From positions 1 through 7,503 of the forward strand of contig DASXMX010000028.1 in the NCBI GenBank assembly GCA_036495445.1: DNA of 7,503 nucleotides, in the 5' to 3' direction. The notes below the pieces were generated by a model. That model did not search any database. It saw nothing but the letters and a program-made list of their open reading frames with translations, and was not told the DNA's origin. A program made the translations under genes and the position numbers. Each line of letters opens with the position of its first letter. Within the stretch, counting starts at the first letter, position 1. Shown one piece after another: positions 1 to 7,076 of the stretch. Source of the stretch: DASXMX01 sp036495445. GTDB taxonomy: Bacteria; Planctomycetota; Phycisphaerae; Tepidisphaerales; Tepidisphaeraceae.

Positions 1-2876
1 ATCTGAACGTCATTGAGCAGCGCCAGCGCCTGCAATGGCGTGCTGGTGCTTTGCCGGTGGACGACGCAGTAGTTTCGATCGGTCGCATCGAATGCCATCA
101 TCGCTGGCGGCGGGACGCTGCGCTTCCAGAAGGTGTACAAACTCCGGCGGTGCAAATCGTCGCCGTGGCCTTGGTCGTAGTTGGGATGGCCCATCGCGAC
201 TTCCCAAACGCCGGGCGGCTGGTAGGGCTTCACGCTCGGCCCGCCGAGCTTTTCGACCAGGAGGCCGGCGTCGAACAGCACCTGGTCGCGGAGCATCTCC
301 GCGGTGAGGCGCCGCGCCGGGCCGCGGGCCAGCAGGTGGTTGTCGGGGTCGCGGTTGAGCAGGTCTTCGTTCGCCCGGGAGGATTGGCGATAGGTTGCCG
401 ACATCGCGATCAACTTCAGCGAACGCTTGAGGTCCCACCCGTGATAGCGGAGGTCGCAGGCGAGCAAGTCGAGCAGCTCGGGATGCGTAGGCGGCGAGCC
501 TTGCGAGCCGAGATTGTCGCTGGTTTCGACGATCCCCCGGCCGAACATCTGCTGCCAGAGGCGGTTGACCGTCACGCGGGCGGTGAGCGGGTTATCCCTG
601 GCGAAGAGCCAGTGGGCGAGGCCGAGACGGTTGTGCGGCTCGGACTTGGTCATCGGGGGCAGGACGGCCGGCGTGTTCGCCCAGACCTGCTCGCCGTGCG
701 CATCGTACGCGCCGCGCTTGAGGATGTAGCAGGGCTTGGGATGCGGAAGTTCCTGCATCACCATCACTTCGGGGATCGGCTCGATGATCTTGTTCTCTTG
801 CGATCGCAAATCGTGCAACTCGCCCGCCAGCTTGCGTGCGGGCTCGCTGACGTTCGCGAGGTAGTAGGCGAGCAGGGCGGCCCGCTGCGAATCGGTCAAT
901 GCGTCGGGCGAAGCCTTCCACGCGTCGGCCAGATCGTCCTGCCCGGCGAGTTGGGCGACTTCGAGTGGGGCGATCGCGCGGTTGAAGACGCGGAACTCGT
1001 CGACCTGCCCGCCCTTGAACCCGTTGTCGCGGAAGCGGTAGCCGATCGACAGGTCCGGCTCGCCGCCGCTGTCATAAGTGATGTCCTTGTAAAGACCGTC
1101 GCGGATGACCTGGAGTTCGGCGTTCTTCCCATTGAGATAGACGTGAACGCCCGCGGCCCGGCTGGAGCCGTCGTAGGTGACGGCGACGTGCTCCCACTCG
1201 TTCACCGGCACCGCTTCCTTGGTGACCACCTTGATCGAGTTGCCGGGCCACATGTGGTGCAGGCCAAAGGCAACCCGTCCGTCTTCCAGCAGCAGTTCGT
1301 ACCCGCGGCTGCCTGCGTCGATCGGCGCCTCGCTGTGGTGAACGACCGTCATCCGCGGTTCATGCGCCGGCGTCTTGAGCCAGATGCTCAGGGTGAACGG
1401 GTCGGTGCGGTTGAAGTGGCCGATGCCGGGGAAGCGGAACCCGTTTTCGCCCGAGAGTTCCGCCGCCTTGGCGAACTTGCCATCGACCAGCTTCGGGTTC
1501 TCGACGACGTGCCCGGGCTTCGCCGGGTCGGCGCCATTGGCGATCTTGCCGTCGTTGACCTCATCAAAGCTGAAGTCGCCGACCAGGCCCGACAACTTCG
1601 GGGCATCCCCCTTGTCTTCGAGCCATTTGTTGAACGGCTCGTCACCCTTCGTGGCCAACTCGTCAAGCGCCCGGCGCTTGTCCTGGATCTGCTTGCGAAG
1701 ATCCGCGAGCGTGTGGTCGGTCGCGTCGTCGCTCAGCAGGAGCGTCGGCGTGTTCATCGGGTCGGTGAAGAACGACGTCTGCCCGCATTCGTCGATGTTC
1801 TGGAAGAACGCGAAGAGGGAATAGAAATCCTTCTGCGTGATCGGATCGAACTTGTGATCGTGGCAGCGCGTGCACTCGAAGGTGAGGCCGAGGAACGCGG
1901 TGCCGAAGGTATCCACACGATCGACGTCGTAGGCGACGCGGTACTCCTCCTCGACGATGCCGCCCTCCTCGTTCTGCATGTGCAGGCGATTGAAGGCGGT
2001 GGCGAGGCGCTGCTCCTTGGTTGCATGGGGCAGCAGGTCGCCGGCCAATTGCCAGGTGACGAACTGGTCGTACGGCTGATTCGCGTTGAACGCCTTGATG
2101 ACCCAGTCGCGGTAGGGCCACATCGGGCGGTAGCGGTCGGCCTGGTAGCCGTGCGTGTCGGCGTAGCGGGCCAGGTCGAGCCACATGGTGGCCATCCGCT
2201 CGCCGTAGCGGGGCGAGGCGAGCAGGCGATCGACGACCTTCTCGTAGGCGTTGGGGCTTGAGTCGTTCAGGAAGTCGTCCAATTCCTTGGGCGTCGGCGG
2301 GAGGCCGGTAAGGTCGAGCGAGACGCGGCGGACCAAGGTTTCCTTGCTCGCCTCGGGGGCGGGCGTGAGCTTTTCCTTCTCGAGGGATGCGAGGACGAAC
2401 CGGTCGATCTCGTTGCGGCACCAGGACGCATCGGCGACCTGCGGAATGGTGGGCCGCGTCGGCGGGACAAACGCCCAGTGCAACTCCCACTTCGCCCCCT
2501 GATCCACCCACGCCCGGATCAATGCGATCTGCGCCGCGGTGAGCGTCCGATGCGAGTCGGGCGGGGGCATGACGAATTCGGGGTCGCTGGAGCTGATCCG
2601 CCGGACCAACTGGCTCTGGCCGCTTTTGCCTGGGGCGAGGACGGCCTTGCCGTCCTTTACGCGGAACGCGCCGCCGTCCTTGGTGTCGAGGCGGAGCTTC
2701 GCCTTGCGCGAGCCCTCGTCGGGGCCGTGGCACTTGTAGCAGTTGTCGGAAAGGATGGGCCGGATCTGGCGGTCAAAGTCCACCCGTTCGGCGGCGCGGA
2801 GCGGGGCGGTCAGCCCGAATAAAAGGCCGATCGTCGCCGGGAGAAAATGGAATCGGCGTCCGGGAGCGCGTCGCAT
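1..2876 (-). CDS. Exported PSCyt1-PSCyt2(DUF1549)-LamG-PSD1(DUF1553) cytochrome protein, 3' end outside window
   Basis: The frame is open from the ATG at 2876 to the window edge (958 codons, no stop), so the C-terminus is missing; related proteins usually run about 100 residues further. Residues 1-29 form a signal peptide (arginine-rich start, hydrophobic 11-26, cleavage near Ala28/Ala29). A planctomycete cytochrome c domain follows, with CYKCH at 46-50 and a likely distal heme ligand Met103 in VMPPP. PSCyt2/DUF1549 spans about 155-360, with RRVSLDLTGLPPTP at 183-196, W232-L-D-L-A-R-Y and a second heme-type motif CTRCH at 335-339. A LamG-like (concanavalin-type) segment lies at about 430-640 (FSFDE at 435, VDEFRVFNR near 625). 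PSD1/DUF1553 starts near 745, with NRLW at 771-774, MSATYR at 825-830 and RQSTSTPLQALALLND at 941-956. The protein is probably periplasmic or extracellular; DUF1549/DUF1553 have no firmly established reaction. No convincing Shine-Dalgarno precedes the ATG, but the signal peptide begins exactly there. Confidence 0.95.
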   Translation of the reverse strand, partial: MRRAPGRRFHFLPATIGLLFGLTAPLRAAERVDFDRQIRPILSDNCYKCHGPDEGSRKAKLRLDTKDGGAFRVKDGKAVLAPGKSGQSQLVRRISSSDPEFVMPPPDSHRTLTAAQIALIRAWVDQGAKWELHWAFVPPTRPTIPQVADASWCRNEIDRFVLASLEKEKLTPAPEASKETLVRRVSLDLTGLPPTPKELDDFLNDSSPNAYEKVVDRLLASPRYGERMATMWLDLARYADTHGYQADRYRPMWPYRDWVIKAFNANQPYDQFVTWQLAGDLLPHATKEQRLATAFNRLHMQNEEGGIVEEEYRVAYDVDRVDTFGTAFLGLTFECTRCHDHKFDPITQKDFYSLFAFFQNIDECGQTSFFTDPMNTPTLLLSDDATDHTLADLRKQIQDKRRALDELATKGDEPFNKWLEDKGDAPKLSGLVGDFSFDEVNDGKIANGADPAKPGHVVENPKLVDGKFAKAAELSGENGFRFPGIGHFNRTDPFTLSIWLKTPAHEPRMTVVHHSEAPIDAGSRGYELLLEDGRVAFGLHHMWPGNSIKVVTKEAVPVNEWEHVAVTYDGSSRAAGVHVYLNGKNAELQVIRDGLYKDITYDSGGEPDLSIGYRFRDNGFKGGQVDEFRVFNRAIAPLEVAQLAGQDDLADAWKASPDALTDSQRAALLAYYLANVSEPARKLAGELHDLRSQENKIIEPIPEVMVMQELPHPKPCYILKRGAYDAHGEQVWANTPAVLPPMTKSEPHNRLGLAHWLFARDNPLTARVTVNRLWQQMFGRGIVETSDNLGSQGSPPTHPELLDLLACDLRYHGWDLKRSLKLIAMSATYRQSSRANEDLLNRDPDNHLLARGPARRLTAEMLRDQVLFDAGLLVEKLGGPSVKPYQPPGVWEVAMGHPNYDQGHGDDLHRRSLYTFWKRSVPPPAMMAFDATDRNYCVVHRQSTSTPLQALALLNDVQ

Positions 2877-2930
2877 GGATCTGTTGAGTCTTACTGCCTG
2901 AGGGCGTGGATCGTTCGAACCGAATGGCGC

Positions 2931-2990
2931 AATAAAAATGTCGGCGGGTGGAAAAGGAGGGGGGGAGCCTTTTCCGGGGAAACCGCCGAC
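2931..2990 (-). terminator. Compound stem-loop with U-rich tail (intrinsic terminator or leader attenuator)
   Basis: Two nested perfect inverted repeats are visible. The outer 8-bp stem pairs 2940-2947 with 2983-2990 (GTCGGCGG/CCGCCGAC). The inner 8-bp stem pairs 2950-2957 with 2968-2975 (GGAAAAGG/CCTTTTCC) around a purine-rich loop. Read on the minus strand, the outer stem is followed directly by ATTTTTATT, the geometry of a Rho-independent terminator. It lies 163 nt past the stop of the upstream heme-protein gene and 64 nt before the start of the downstream cytochrome gene. It could end the upstream transcript or act as an attenuator in the downstream leader. Confidence 0.5.
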
Positions 2991-2997
2991 ACCCAAA

Positions 2998-3026
2998 ACA
3001 ATACGGTGCCTGACCTGCAAATGCAA
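2998..3026 (-). promoter_or_regulatory. Candidate sigma70-like promoter for the PSCyt1/PSD1 gene
   Basis: On the minus strand TTGCAT (3026-3021) and TATTGT (3003-2998) are separated by exactly 17 nt. They match the -35 consensus at 3 of 6 positions and the -10 consensus at 4 of 6. Transcription would begin near 2991, at the foot of the compound hairpin, giving a leader of about 115 nt. The surrounding stretch (about 2990-3060) is clearly more AT-rich than the flanking genes. Planctomycete promoters are poorly characterised, so this is only a candidate. Confidence 0.3.
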
Positions 3027-3087
3027 CATCCATTTACGTAATCTTCGTGAAATTTTGAAAATGGCTTGACCGGAGGGATGGAAGGTA

Positions 3088-3124
3088 GAGCGGGCCTAAA
3101 CCGGCCGGCAGTTCCGGCCCGCTC
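3088..3124 (-). terminator. GC-rich stem-loop after the propeller/heme-protein gene
   Basis: A perfect 9-bp inverted repeat, GAGCGGGCC (3088-3096) and GGCCCGCTC (3116-3124), encloses a 19-nt loop and starts 29 nt beyond the stop of the minus-strand gene ending at 3153. On the minus strand the stem is preceded by AAAACG but has no U-run after it. It would be an incomplete intrinsic terminator or a 3'-end-stabilising hairpin. Read on the plus strand it is followed by CGTTTT, but no plus-strand gene ends here. Confidence 0.45.
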
Positions 3125-3152
3125 CGTTTTGCGCAGGGCTTTTCGCTGGGGT

Positions 3153-6100
3153 TCAGTTGGTTTTCAGCGACTCGAAGTAAGCCAGAATACTCGCCAAATC
3201 GTGGGGTGTAAGCTGCGCCACGAGGCCTTCGGGCATGACGGACACGTCCCGTTTGCCGCGCTTCTCGATATCGCTTGCTTTGATCGTCACACTGACGCCA
3301 GTGATGTTGCGGACTTCGAGCTGGTCCCCGGACTCGCGGACGACGAATCCCTCGACCGGCTCATCCTTGCCCTTCAATTTGAACCACTGGGTTTCGAAAC
3401 CCTGTGCAATCTTTGCACTCGGCTTCAGGATCGACTCGCACAACTCCTCGCGGCTGTACCGCTGGGCGATGCCGGCCAACAGCGGGCCCTTCGGCGGTTC
3501 CTCGGGCGAGGTGGTATGGCAGACGACGCACCCCTGGCGGGTGAAGAGCTCCTTGCCGAGCTTCGCGTCGCCCCGGTCCTTTTTGGCCGCCGTGATGACG
3601 GCGTCGTAGGGCATGTCCTGGATCAACCGCCCGCCGCCGGCGCCCGCGACGGCCGTGCCGCCCAGTTGGGCCGCGGCGGACGAGGCGGCCTGCGCGACTT
3701 GCGGGTCGGCGCTCGACCTCAGCGCCTCGACCTTCGACGCGTACGCCCGGGATTTGGTCAGCGCGATCGCATGAAGCAGGCGGATCGTCGCCTGCGGATT
3801 GTCCCACGCCTTGTCGATCGCCTGCTGGGCCGCGTCCCGGGCCGCGGGTTTGATCAGCCGGCTGTTGGCCATGTTCACCAGCACGGCGTAAGCCAACTCT
3901 CCCTTCGGGCCGGAATCGCTCTCGGCCAATTTCTCAAACTGGCGGATCTTGCTCGCGTGCTCGGTCTGGCGGAGGTAGTCGTCCAACACGCCGCGGAGCG
4001 GCGCGGCGGCATTCGGGCTGGCCAGGACGGCACCGAGCGCGTCGGCGATCGCATCGGATGCACCGGGGCTGCCCTGACCGTATTGCAAGGCGCGAAGCGC
4101 CTTGACGCGGGTGGCCGTGGACTCCTGATCGGACATGGCGACCCGCCCCAACAGTTGGACCTGGTCCGGCGTCAGGATCCGCCGATTGTCGAGCGTGTCG
4201 ACGACGATCTGCCGGATGGTGGGGTCGCTCGTCGCCGCCTTCGCGACGTCCGCCGCCACGTCCCCCGAATCGACGCCGTTGCGTTGCACCTCGTAGACGA
4301 GCGACCGGAGCGAGTCGCCCTTCTCATGGAGCAGGGCGGTTTCGATGGCCCCGCCAATGCGGGTCGTGCCGTCCCAATCGACCGGCTTGTAGTAGGGGCC
4401 TCGGGTGTCGGGCCGGGTTCCCCACCATTTGCCGTCCCACGGGGCCTCGGCGTGATAGAGCCGGCACAGGCCGCCATAGATCATTCCCCGGACAGTCGCA
4501 TCCTGCGTCGTTTCGGACTTTTTCATCAGCCCTTCGACGACCAGGATTTCGTGGAAATGCTGCAGGACGCGAACGGCGCCTTGCGCGAGCTTTTGGTTCG
4601 ACGGATCGACCGCGTCGAGGCAGGCGTCCACCGCGTGCAGCGCGATGAGGCTCTGCATCGCGACGTGCGCGACGATCGGGTCGGGATCGGCAAGGAGCGG
4701 CATGAGGGGCCGGATTGCCTCCGCCCGGCCGAGCCGGTTCAGGCCCCACGCCGCCATCATGCGGACGCGCGGGTTCTTGTCTTTCAACCCCGCAAGGAAC
4801 GGCGCGATCGGGATCGACGCGTCTCCCTTCCGGTCGGCCAACGCACGGAGTGCGAACTCGCGGACACCATCATCGGCCGTGAGTTTCGCCAGCGCCGCAT
4901 AACCCTTGGGCCCGAGTAACTGCTGGATCGTGAAGATCGCCGCCGCCCGTCCTTGAAGCAGGGCGTTTGACGCGGCGAGCTTCTCTAATCCTTCGGCCAC
5001 CCCCGGCTTCTCGCCCCGGCGGAGGATCTCCCGCTGTGTCGCCTGTCGTAACACGCCGCTGGGCGAGGCGAGGTATTCGAGCAACTGCTCTTCGCTGGCC
5101 TTGTGCAGATCGGGGAAGCTCGTCGGCTTCCAGTCCTTGGGCGTAACGCGGACGACGAACCCGACGTTCGGCCCGCTGTAACTGAACCCGCCGTTCGCCC
5201 ACGAGGAGACGAACAGGTGGCCCAGGCCGTCGGCGTCGATGTCGGTCCCGCGGGGGATCGTCATGAACTTCTCGAAGCCCGCCTTGAAGTTGGCGCCGTC
5301 CGCGGCCAGCGGGTGATGGTCGACCTCGCTGCGGCCCCACTCGACGGTGAAGAAGCCCTTGGGCAGGTTCGGCTCGTCGAGGAAGATCGACCCGCACGGC
5401 GCGCCGCCGCCGTAGTCGGCCAGGCAGTCGATGAACTCGCCGGGGAAATGCATGAAGTAGCTGGGGTAGCCGTAGTACCCGCTGGGCACGTCGTAGGCGA
5501 GGCGGTCGTTCCAGTTGTCCCCGTCGTTGGTGTTGTCGCGGGTGAAGACGTTCATGAACGGATCAATTGCGACGTCATAGATATTGCGGGTGCCGAAGGA
5601 GTAGATCTCCAGGTCGGTCCCGTCGGGCCGGACGCGCATCACGCCGCCCCCGTGGACCTGAAACGGCTTGCCGTCCGCGGTGACTGCGTGAAACATCCCG
5701 AAGTCGCCCATGGCGATGTAGATCCACCCGTCGATCCCCATGCGGATGCCGTTGGTCGTGTGGTCGGCGCCGCGGCCCTTCACGAGCGCCTCAGTGCTGA
5801 TGCCGCTGACCAGGTCCCTGCCCGGCCCGGCGACGCCGGTGCCGTTGTCGGTGTAGAGCGTCAGGTAGGGCGGGTGGAGCACCCACAGCTTGCCGTCATC
5901 CCACACGAGCCCGCGCGGGTGGTCCATTGTGGCGAACGTCACGAACCTGTCAGCGCGGCCATCCCCGTTCGTATCCACCGCGCGGACGACCCGCCCGGCG
6001 TTGGGCTGGTGGCCCAGCGACCCGGTTTCGTCGATCCCGATGAAGACGTCCGTCATCGGCGCCGCCGTCAGGCAGGTGACGTAGGAGACGTCGGGCGGGG

Positions 6101-6278
6101 CGGCGAAGACCGTCACGTCAAAACTCGACGAGGCCTTGACGCTCTGGAGGATCTTCGCCGGGTCGGCCTTGGCTTTGGACGCCGTGCTGGCGTTTCTCTT
6201 GGGCGCCGCAACGACGATTCCCGAATACGACACCGCCGCCGCGACGGCGGCGCACAACAACAATCGCTTCCTGGGCAT
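3153..6278 (-). CDS. Exported PVC-type heme-binding CxxCH protein: beta-propeller dehydrogenase-like domain, HEAT-like repeats, C-terminal cytochrome c
   Basis: The complete protein has 1041 residues. Residues 1-25 form a signal peptide (PRKR, then a hydrophobic Ala-rich stretch, cleavage around VVAA-P). Residues 50-385 form a propeller of the putative membrane-bound-dehydrogenase type, with HTTNGIRMG at 173-181, GWIYIAMGD at 184-192 and FGTRNIYD at 228-235. Two Asp-rich loops, D102-x-N-x-D106-G-x-x-D110 and D346-x-D-x-D350-G, resemble calcium-binding loops. Residues 395-880 are helical and HEAT-like, interrupted by WGTRPDTRGPYY at 619-630. The C-terminal heme c domain has CVVCH at 917-921, a likely distal ligand Met1015 in SVMPEG, and ends in LASILAYFESL. 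The fold suggests sugar or alcohol oxidation with electrons passed to the attached heme; the substrate and cofactor are unknown. The start at 6278 is supported by AAGAGGAG nine bases upstream and by the signal peptide. It is transcribed toward the other cytochrome gene. Confidence 0.95.
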   Translation of the reverse strand: MPRKRLLLCAAVAAAVSYSGIVVAAPKRNASTASKAKADPAKILQSVKASSSFDVTVFAAPPDVSYVTCLTAAPMTDVFIGIDETGSLGHQPNAGRVVRAVDTNGDGRADRFVTFATMDHPRGLVWDDGKLWVLHPPYLTLYTDNGTGVAGPGRDLVSGISTEALVKGRGADHTTNGIRMGIDGWIYIAMGDFGMFHAVTADGKPFQVHGGGVMRVRPDGTDLEIYSFGTRNIYDVAIDPFMNVFTRDNTNDGDNWNDRLAYDVPSGYYGYPSYFMHFPGEFIDCLADYGGGAPCGSIFLDEPNLPKGFFTVEWGRSEVDHHPLAADGANFKAGFEKFMTIPRGTDIDADGLGHLFVSSWANGGFSYSGPNVGFVVRVTPKDWKPTSFPDLHKASEEQLLEYLASPSGVLRQATQREILRRGEKPGVAEGLEKLAASNALLQGRAAAIFTIQQLLGPKGYAALAKLTADDGVREFALRALADRKGDASIPIAPFLAGLKDKNPRVRMMAAWGLNRLGRAEAIRPLMPLLADPDPIVAHVAMQSLIALHAVDACLDAVDPSNQKLAQGAVRVLQHFHEILVVEGLMKKSETTQDATVRGMIYGGLCRLYHAEAPWDGKWWGTRPDTRGPYYKPVDWDGTTRIGGAIETALLHEKGDSLRSLVYEVQRNGVDSGDVAADVAKAATSDPTIRQIVVDTLDNRRILTPDQVQLLGRVAMSDQESTATRVKALRALQYGQGSPGASDAIADALGAVLASPNAAAPLRGVLDDYLRQTEHASKIRQFEKLAESDSGPKGELAYAVLVNMANSRLIKPAARDAAQQAIDKAWDNPQATIRLLHAIALTKSRAYASKVEALRSSADPQVAQAASSAAAQLGGTAVAGAGGGRLIQDMPYDAVITAAKKDRGDAKLGKELFTRQGCVVCHTTSPEEPPKGPLLAGIAQRYSREELCESILKPSAKIAQGFETQWFKLKGKDEPVEGFVVRESGDQLEVRNITGVSVTIKASDIEKRGKRDVSVMPEGLVAQLTPHDLASILAYFESLKTN

Positions 6279-6287
6279 TCGACTCCG

Positions 6288-6295
6288 CTCCTCTT
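6288..6295 (-). promoter_or_regulatory. Shine-Dalgarno site of the propeller/heme-protein gene
   Basis: AAGAGGAG on the minus strand ends nine bases before the ATG at 6278. This strong anti-SD match fixes the start codon. I could not identify a clear promoter for this gene in the remaining divergent intergenic bases. Confidence 0.7.
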
Positions 6296-6371
6296 GTGAT
6301 GGGCTCTGATGGATCGAACATTGATACGACCCGCCGCGTGGGGCGTTGTCGCGCTTGTGGAGCAGGCGCGG

Positions 6372-6377
6372 TATACT
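6372..6377 (+). promoter_or_regulatory. Candidate -10 element for the DUF4058 gene
   Basis: TATACT lies 27 bases before the ATG at 6405 and would give a leader of roughly 20 nt. No good -35 hexamer sits at 16-18 nt; TTGTCG at 6346-6351 is 20 nt away. If the element is real, the upstream in-frame ATG at 6309 would lie before the transcript start, which favours the ATG at 6405. Confidence 0.3.
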
Positions 6378-6394
6378 TCGCGCGACCGGGTTTC

Positions 6395-6399
6395 AGGAG
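6395..6399 (+). promoter_or_regulatory. Shine-Dalgarno site that decides the DUF4058 start
   Basis: AGGAG is five bases upstream of the ATG at 6405. The longer in-frame alternative at 6309 would add 32 residues that do not resemble the family start, whereas the ATG at 6405 gives the family's usual opening MPSPFPGMDPY. Confidence 0.7.
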
Positions 6400-6404
6400 T
6401 TGCA

Positions 6405-7076
6405 ATGCCCAGCCCGTTTCCCGGAATGGACCCATACGTCGAGGCGATGAACCGTTGGGCCGATTCTCATCAGGAATTCCTGGTCCAATGTCGCGCCCAA
6501 CTCAACGAGCGGCTGCCGGAGAACCATGCCGCCACGCTGGGGGAGCGCATCGAGATGCCCACGACGCTGGCGAACGACATCGAGAATTTTGATCCGCCAA
6601 AGCAGGTGTATGTGGAAATCACGTACCTTCCTGGCGAGCGCGTGGTGACGGACATCGAACTGTTGTCACCGAGCCACAAACGCCGCGGCAGCCGGGATCG
6701 GGCCGCCTATCTGGCCAAGCGACAGAACCTGATTGTTCACGAGGTTAATCTCGTCGAAATCGACCTGCTCGTCGGCGGCGAGCGCGTGCCGATGCGCGAC
6801 CCGCTTCCGCCGGCCGACTACTACGTGTTCGTGACCCATGGCCCGCAGTGGGGGCAGAGCGACGTGTACCGTTGGACGGTTCGCGATTCGCTCCCGACCG
6901 TGCCGATTCCCTTGAAGCCCGAAGACGGGGCCGTGCCGCTCGACCTACCTCCTGCCTTTGCTCAGACATATGACCACGGCCGGTACAGTCGATTACTGCG
7001 ATACGGAATGCCGTTGCCGTTGGGGCTTGCTGAGGCCGATCGGCAATGGGCGCAAGCGCTGAAGCCGGGCGGATGA
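6405..7076 (+). CDS. DUF4058 family protein
   Basis: This 223-residue cytoplasmic-looking protein has no signal peptide or membrane segment. It opens with the DUF4058 signature MPSPFPGMDPYVE (1-13). The conserved core reads VTDIELLSPSHKR (81-93), a YLAKRQNL helix (102-109) and VEIDLL (117-122). Later family blocks are PLPPADYYVFV (133-143), a DSLPTVPIPL stretch (161-170), VPLDLPPAFAQTYD (177-190) and a Pro/Leu-rich end. It is slightly short for the family, which is often about 240-270 residues. DUF4058 has no established function; it is multiplied in planctomycetes and cyanobacteria. The acidic core resembles that of Uma2 (DUF820) PD-(D/E)XK-fold proteins, which is my inference. It is divergent from the cytochrome genes and overlaps the next small gene, so the two probably form one transcription unit. 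Confidence 0.9.
   Translation: MPSPFPGMDPYVEAMNRWADSHQEFLVQCRAQLNERLPENHAATLGERIEMPTTLANDIENFDPPKQVYVEITYLPGERVVTDIELLSPSHKRRGSRDRAAYLAKRQNLIVHEVNLVEIDLLVGGERVPMRDPLPPADYYVFVTHGPQWGQSDVYRWTVRDSLPTVPIPLKPEDGAVPLDLPPAFAQTYDHGRYSRLLRYGMPLPLGLAEADRQWAQALKPGG

Noticed and set aside
51..2261. 736-codon plus-strand open frame
   Set aside because: It lies exactly antisense to the PSCyt1/PSD1 coding frame and encodes an Arg/Val/Gly-rich sequence with no recognisable domain; long antisense frames are expected in GC-rich genes.
1663..2733. 356-codon minus-strand open frame
   Set aside because: It lies out of frame inside the PSCyt1/DUF1549 coding region; the Pro/Arg-rich sequence is a codon-bias artefact.
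2913..2920. 8-bp palindrome GTTCGAAC in the leader of the PSCyt1 gene
   Set aside because: It is too short and occurs once; a chance occurrence is likely, and no operator can be argued.
3034..3041. 8-bp palindrome TTACGTAA upstream of the candidate promoter
   Set aside because: It is a single short copy without a repeat or partner site; there is no support for a regulator-binding site.
3066..4919. 617-codon plus-strand open frame
   Set aside because: It is the reverse-strand shadow of the HEAT and cytochrome part of the heme protein, with low-complexity Arg/Asp-rich composition.
6229..6255. GC-rich inverted repeat CGCCGC...GCGGCG
   Set aside because: It lies within the Ala-rich signal-peptide codons of the heme protein and is explained by GCG/GCC alanine codon usage.
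5103..6299. 398-codon plus-strand open frame
   Set aside because: It is opposite the propeller domain and signal peptide of the minus-strand gene, is Val/Asp/Arg-rich and has no recognisable motif.
6309..6404. Longer N-terminus for the DUF4058 protein
   Set aside because: The additional 32 residues do not look like the family, and AGGAG plus MPSPFPGMDPY support the ATG at 6405.
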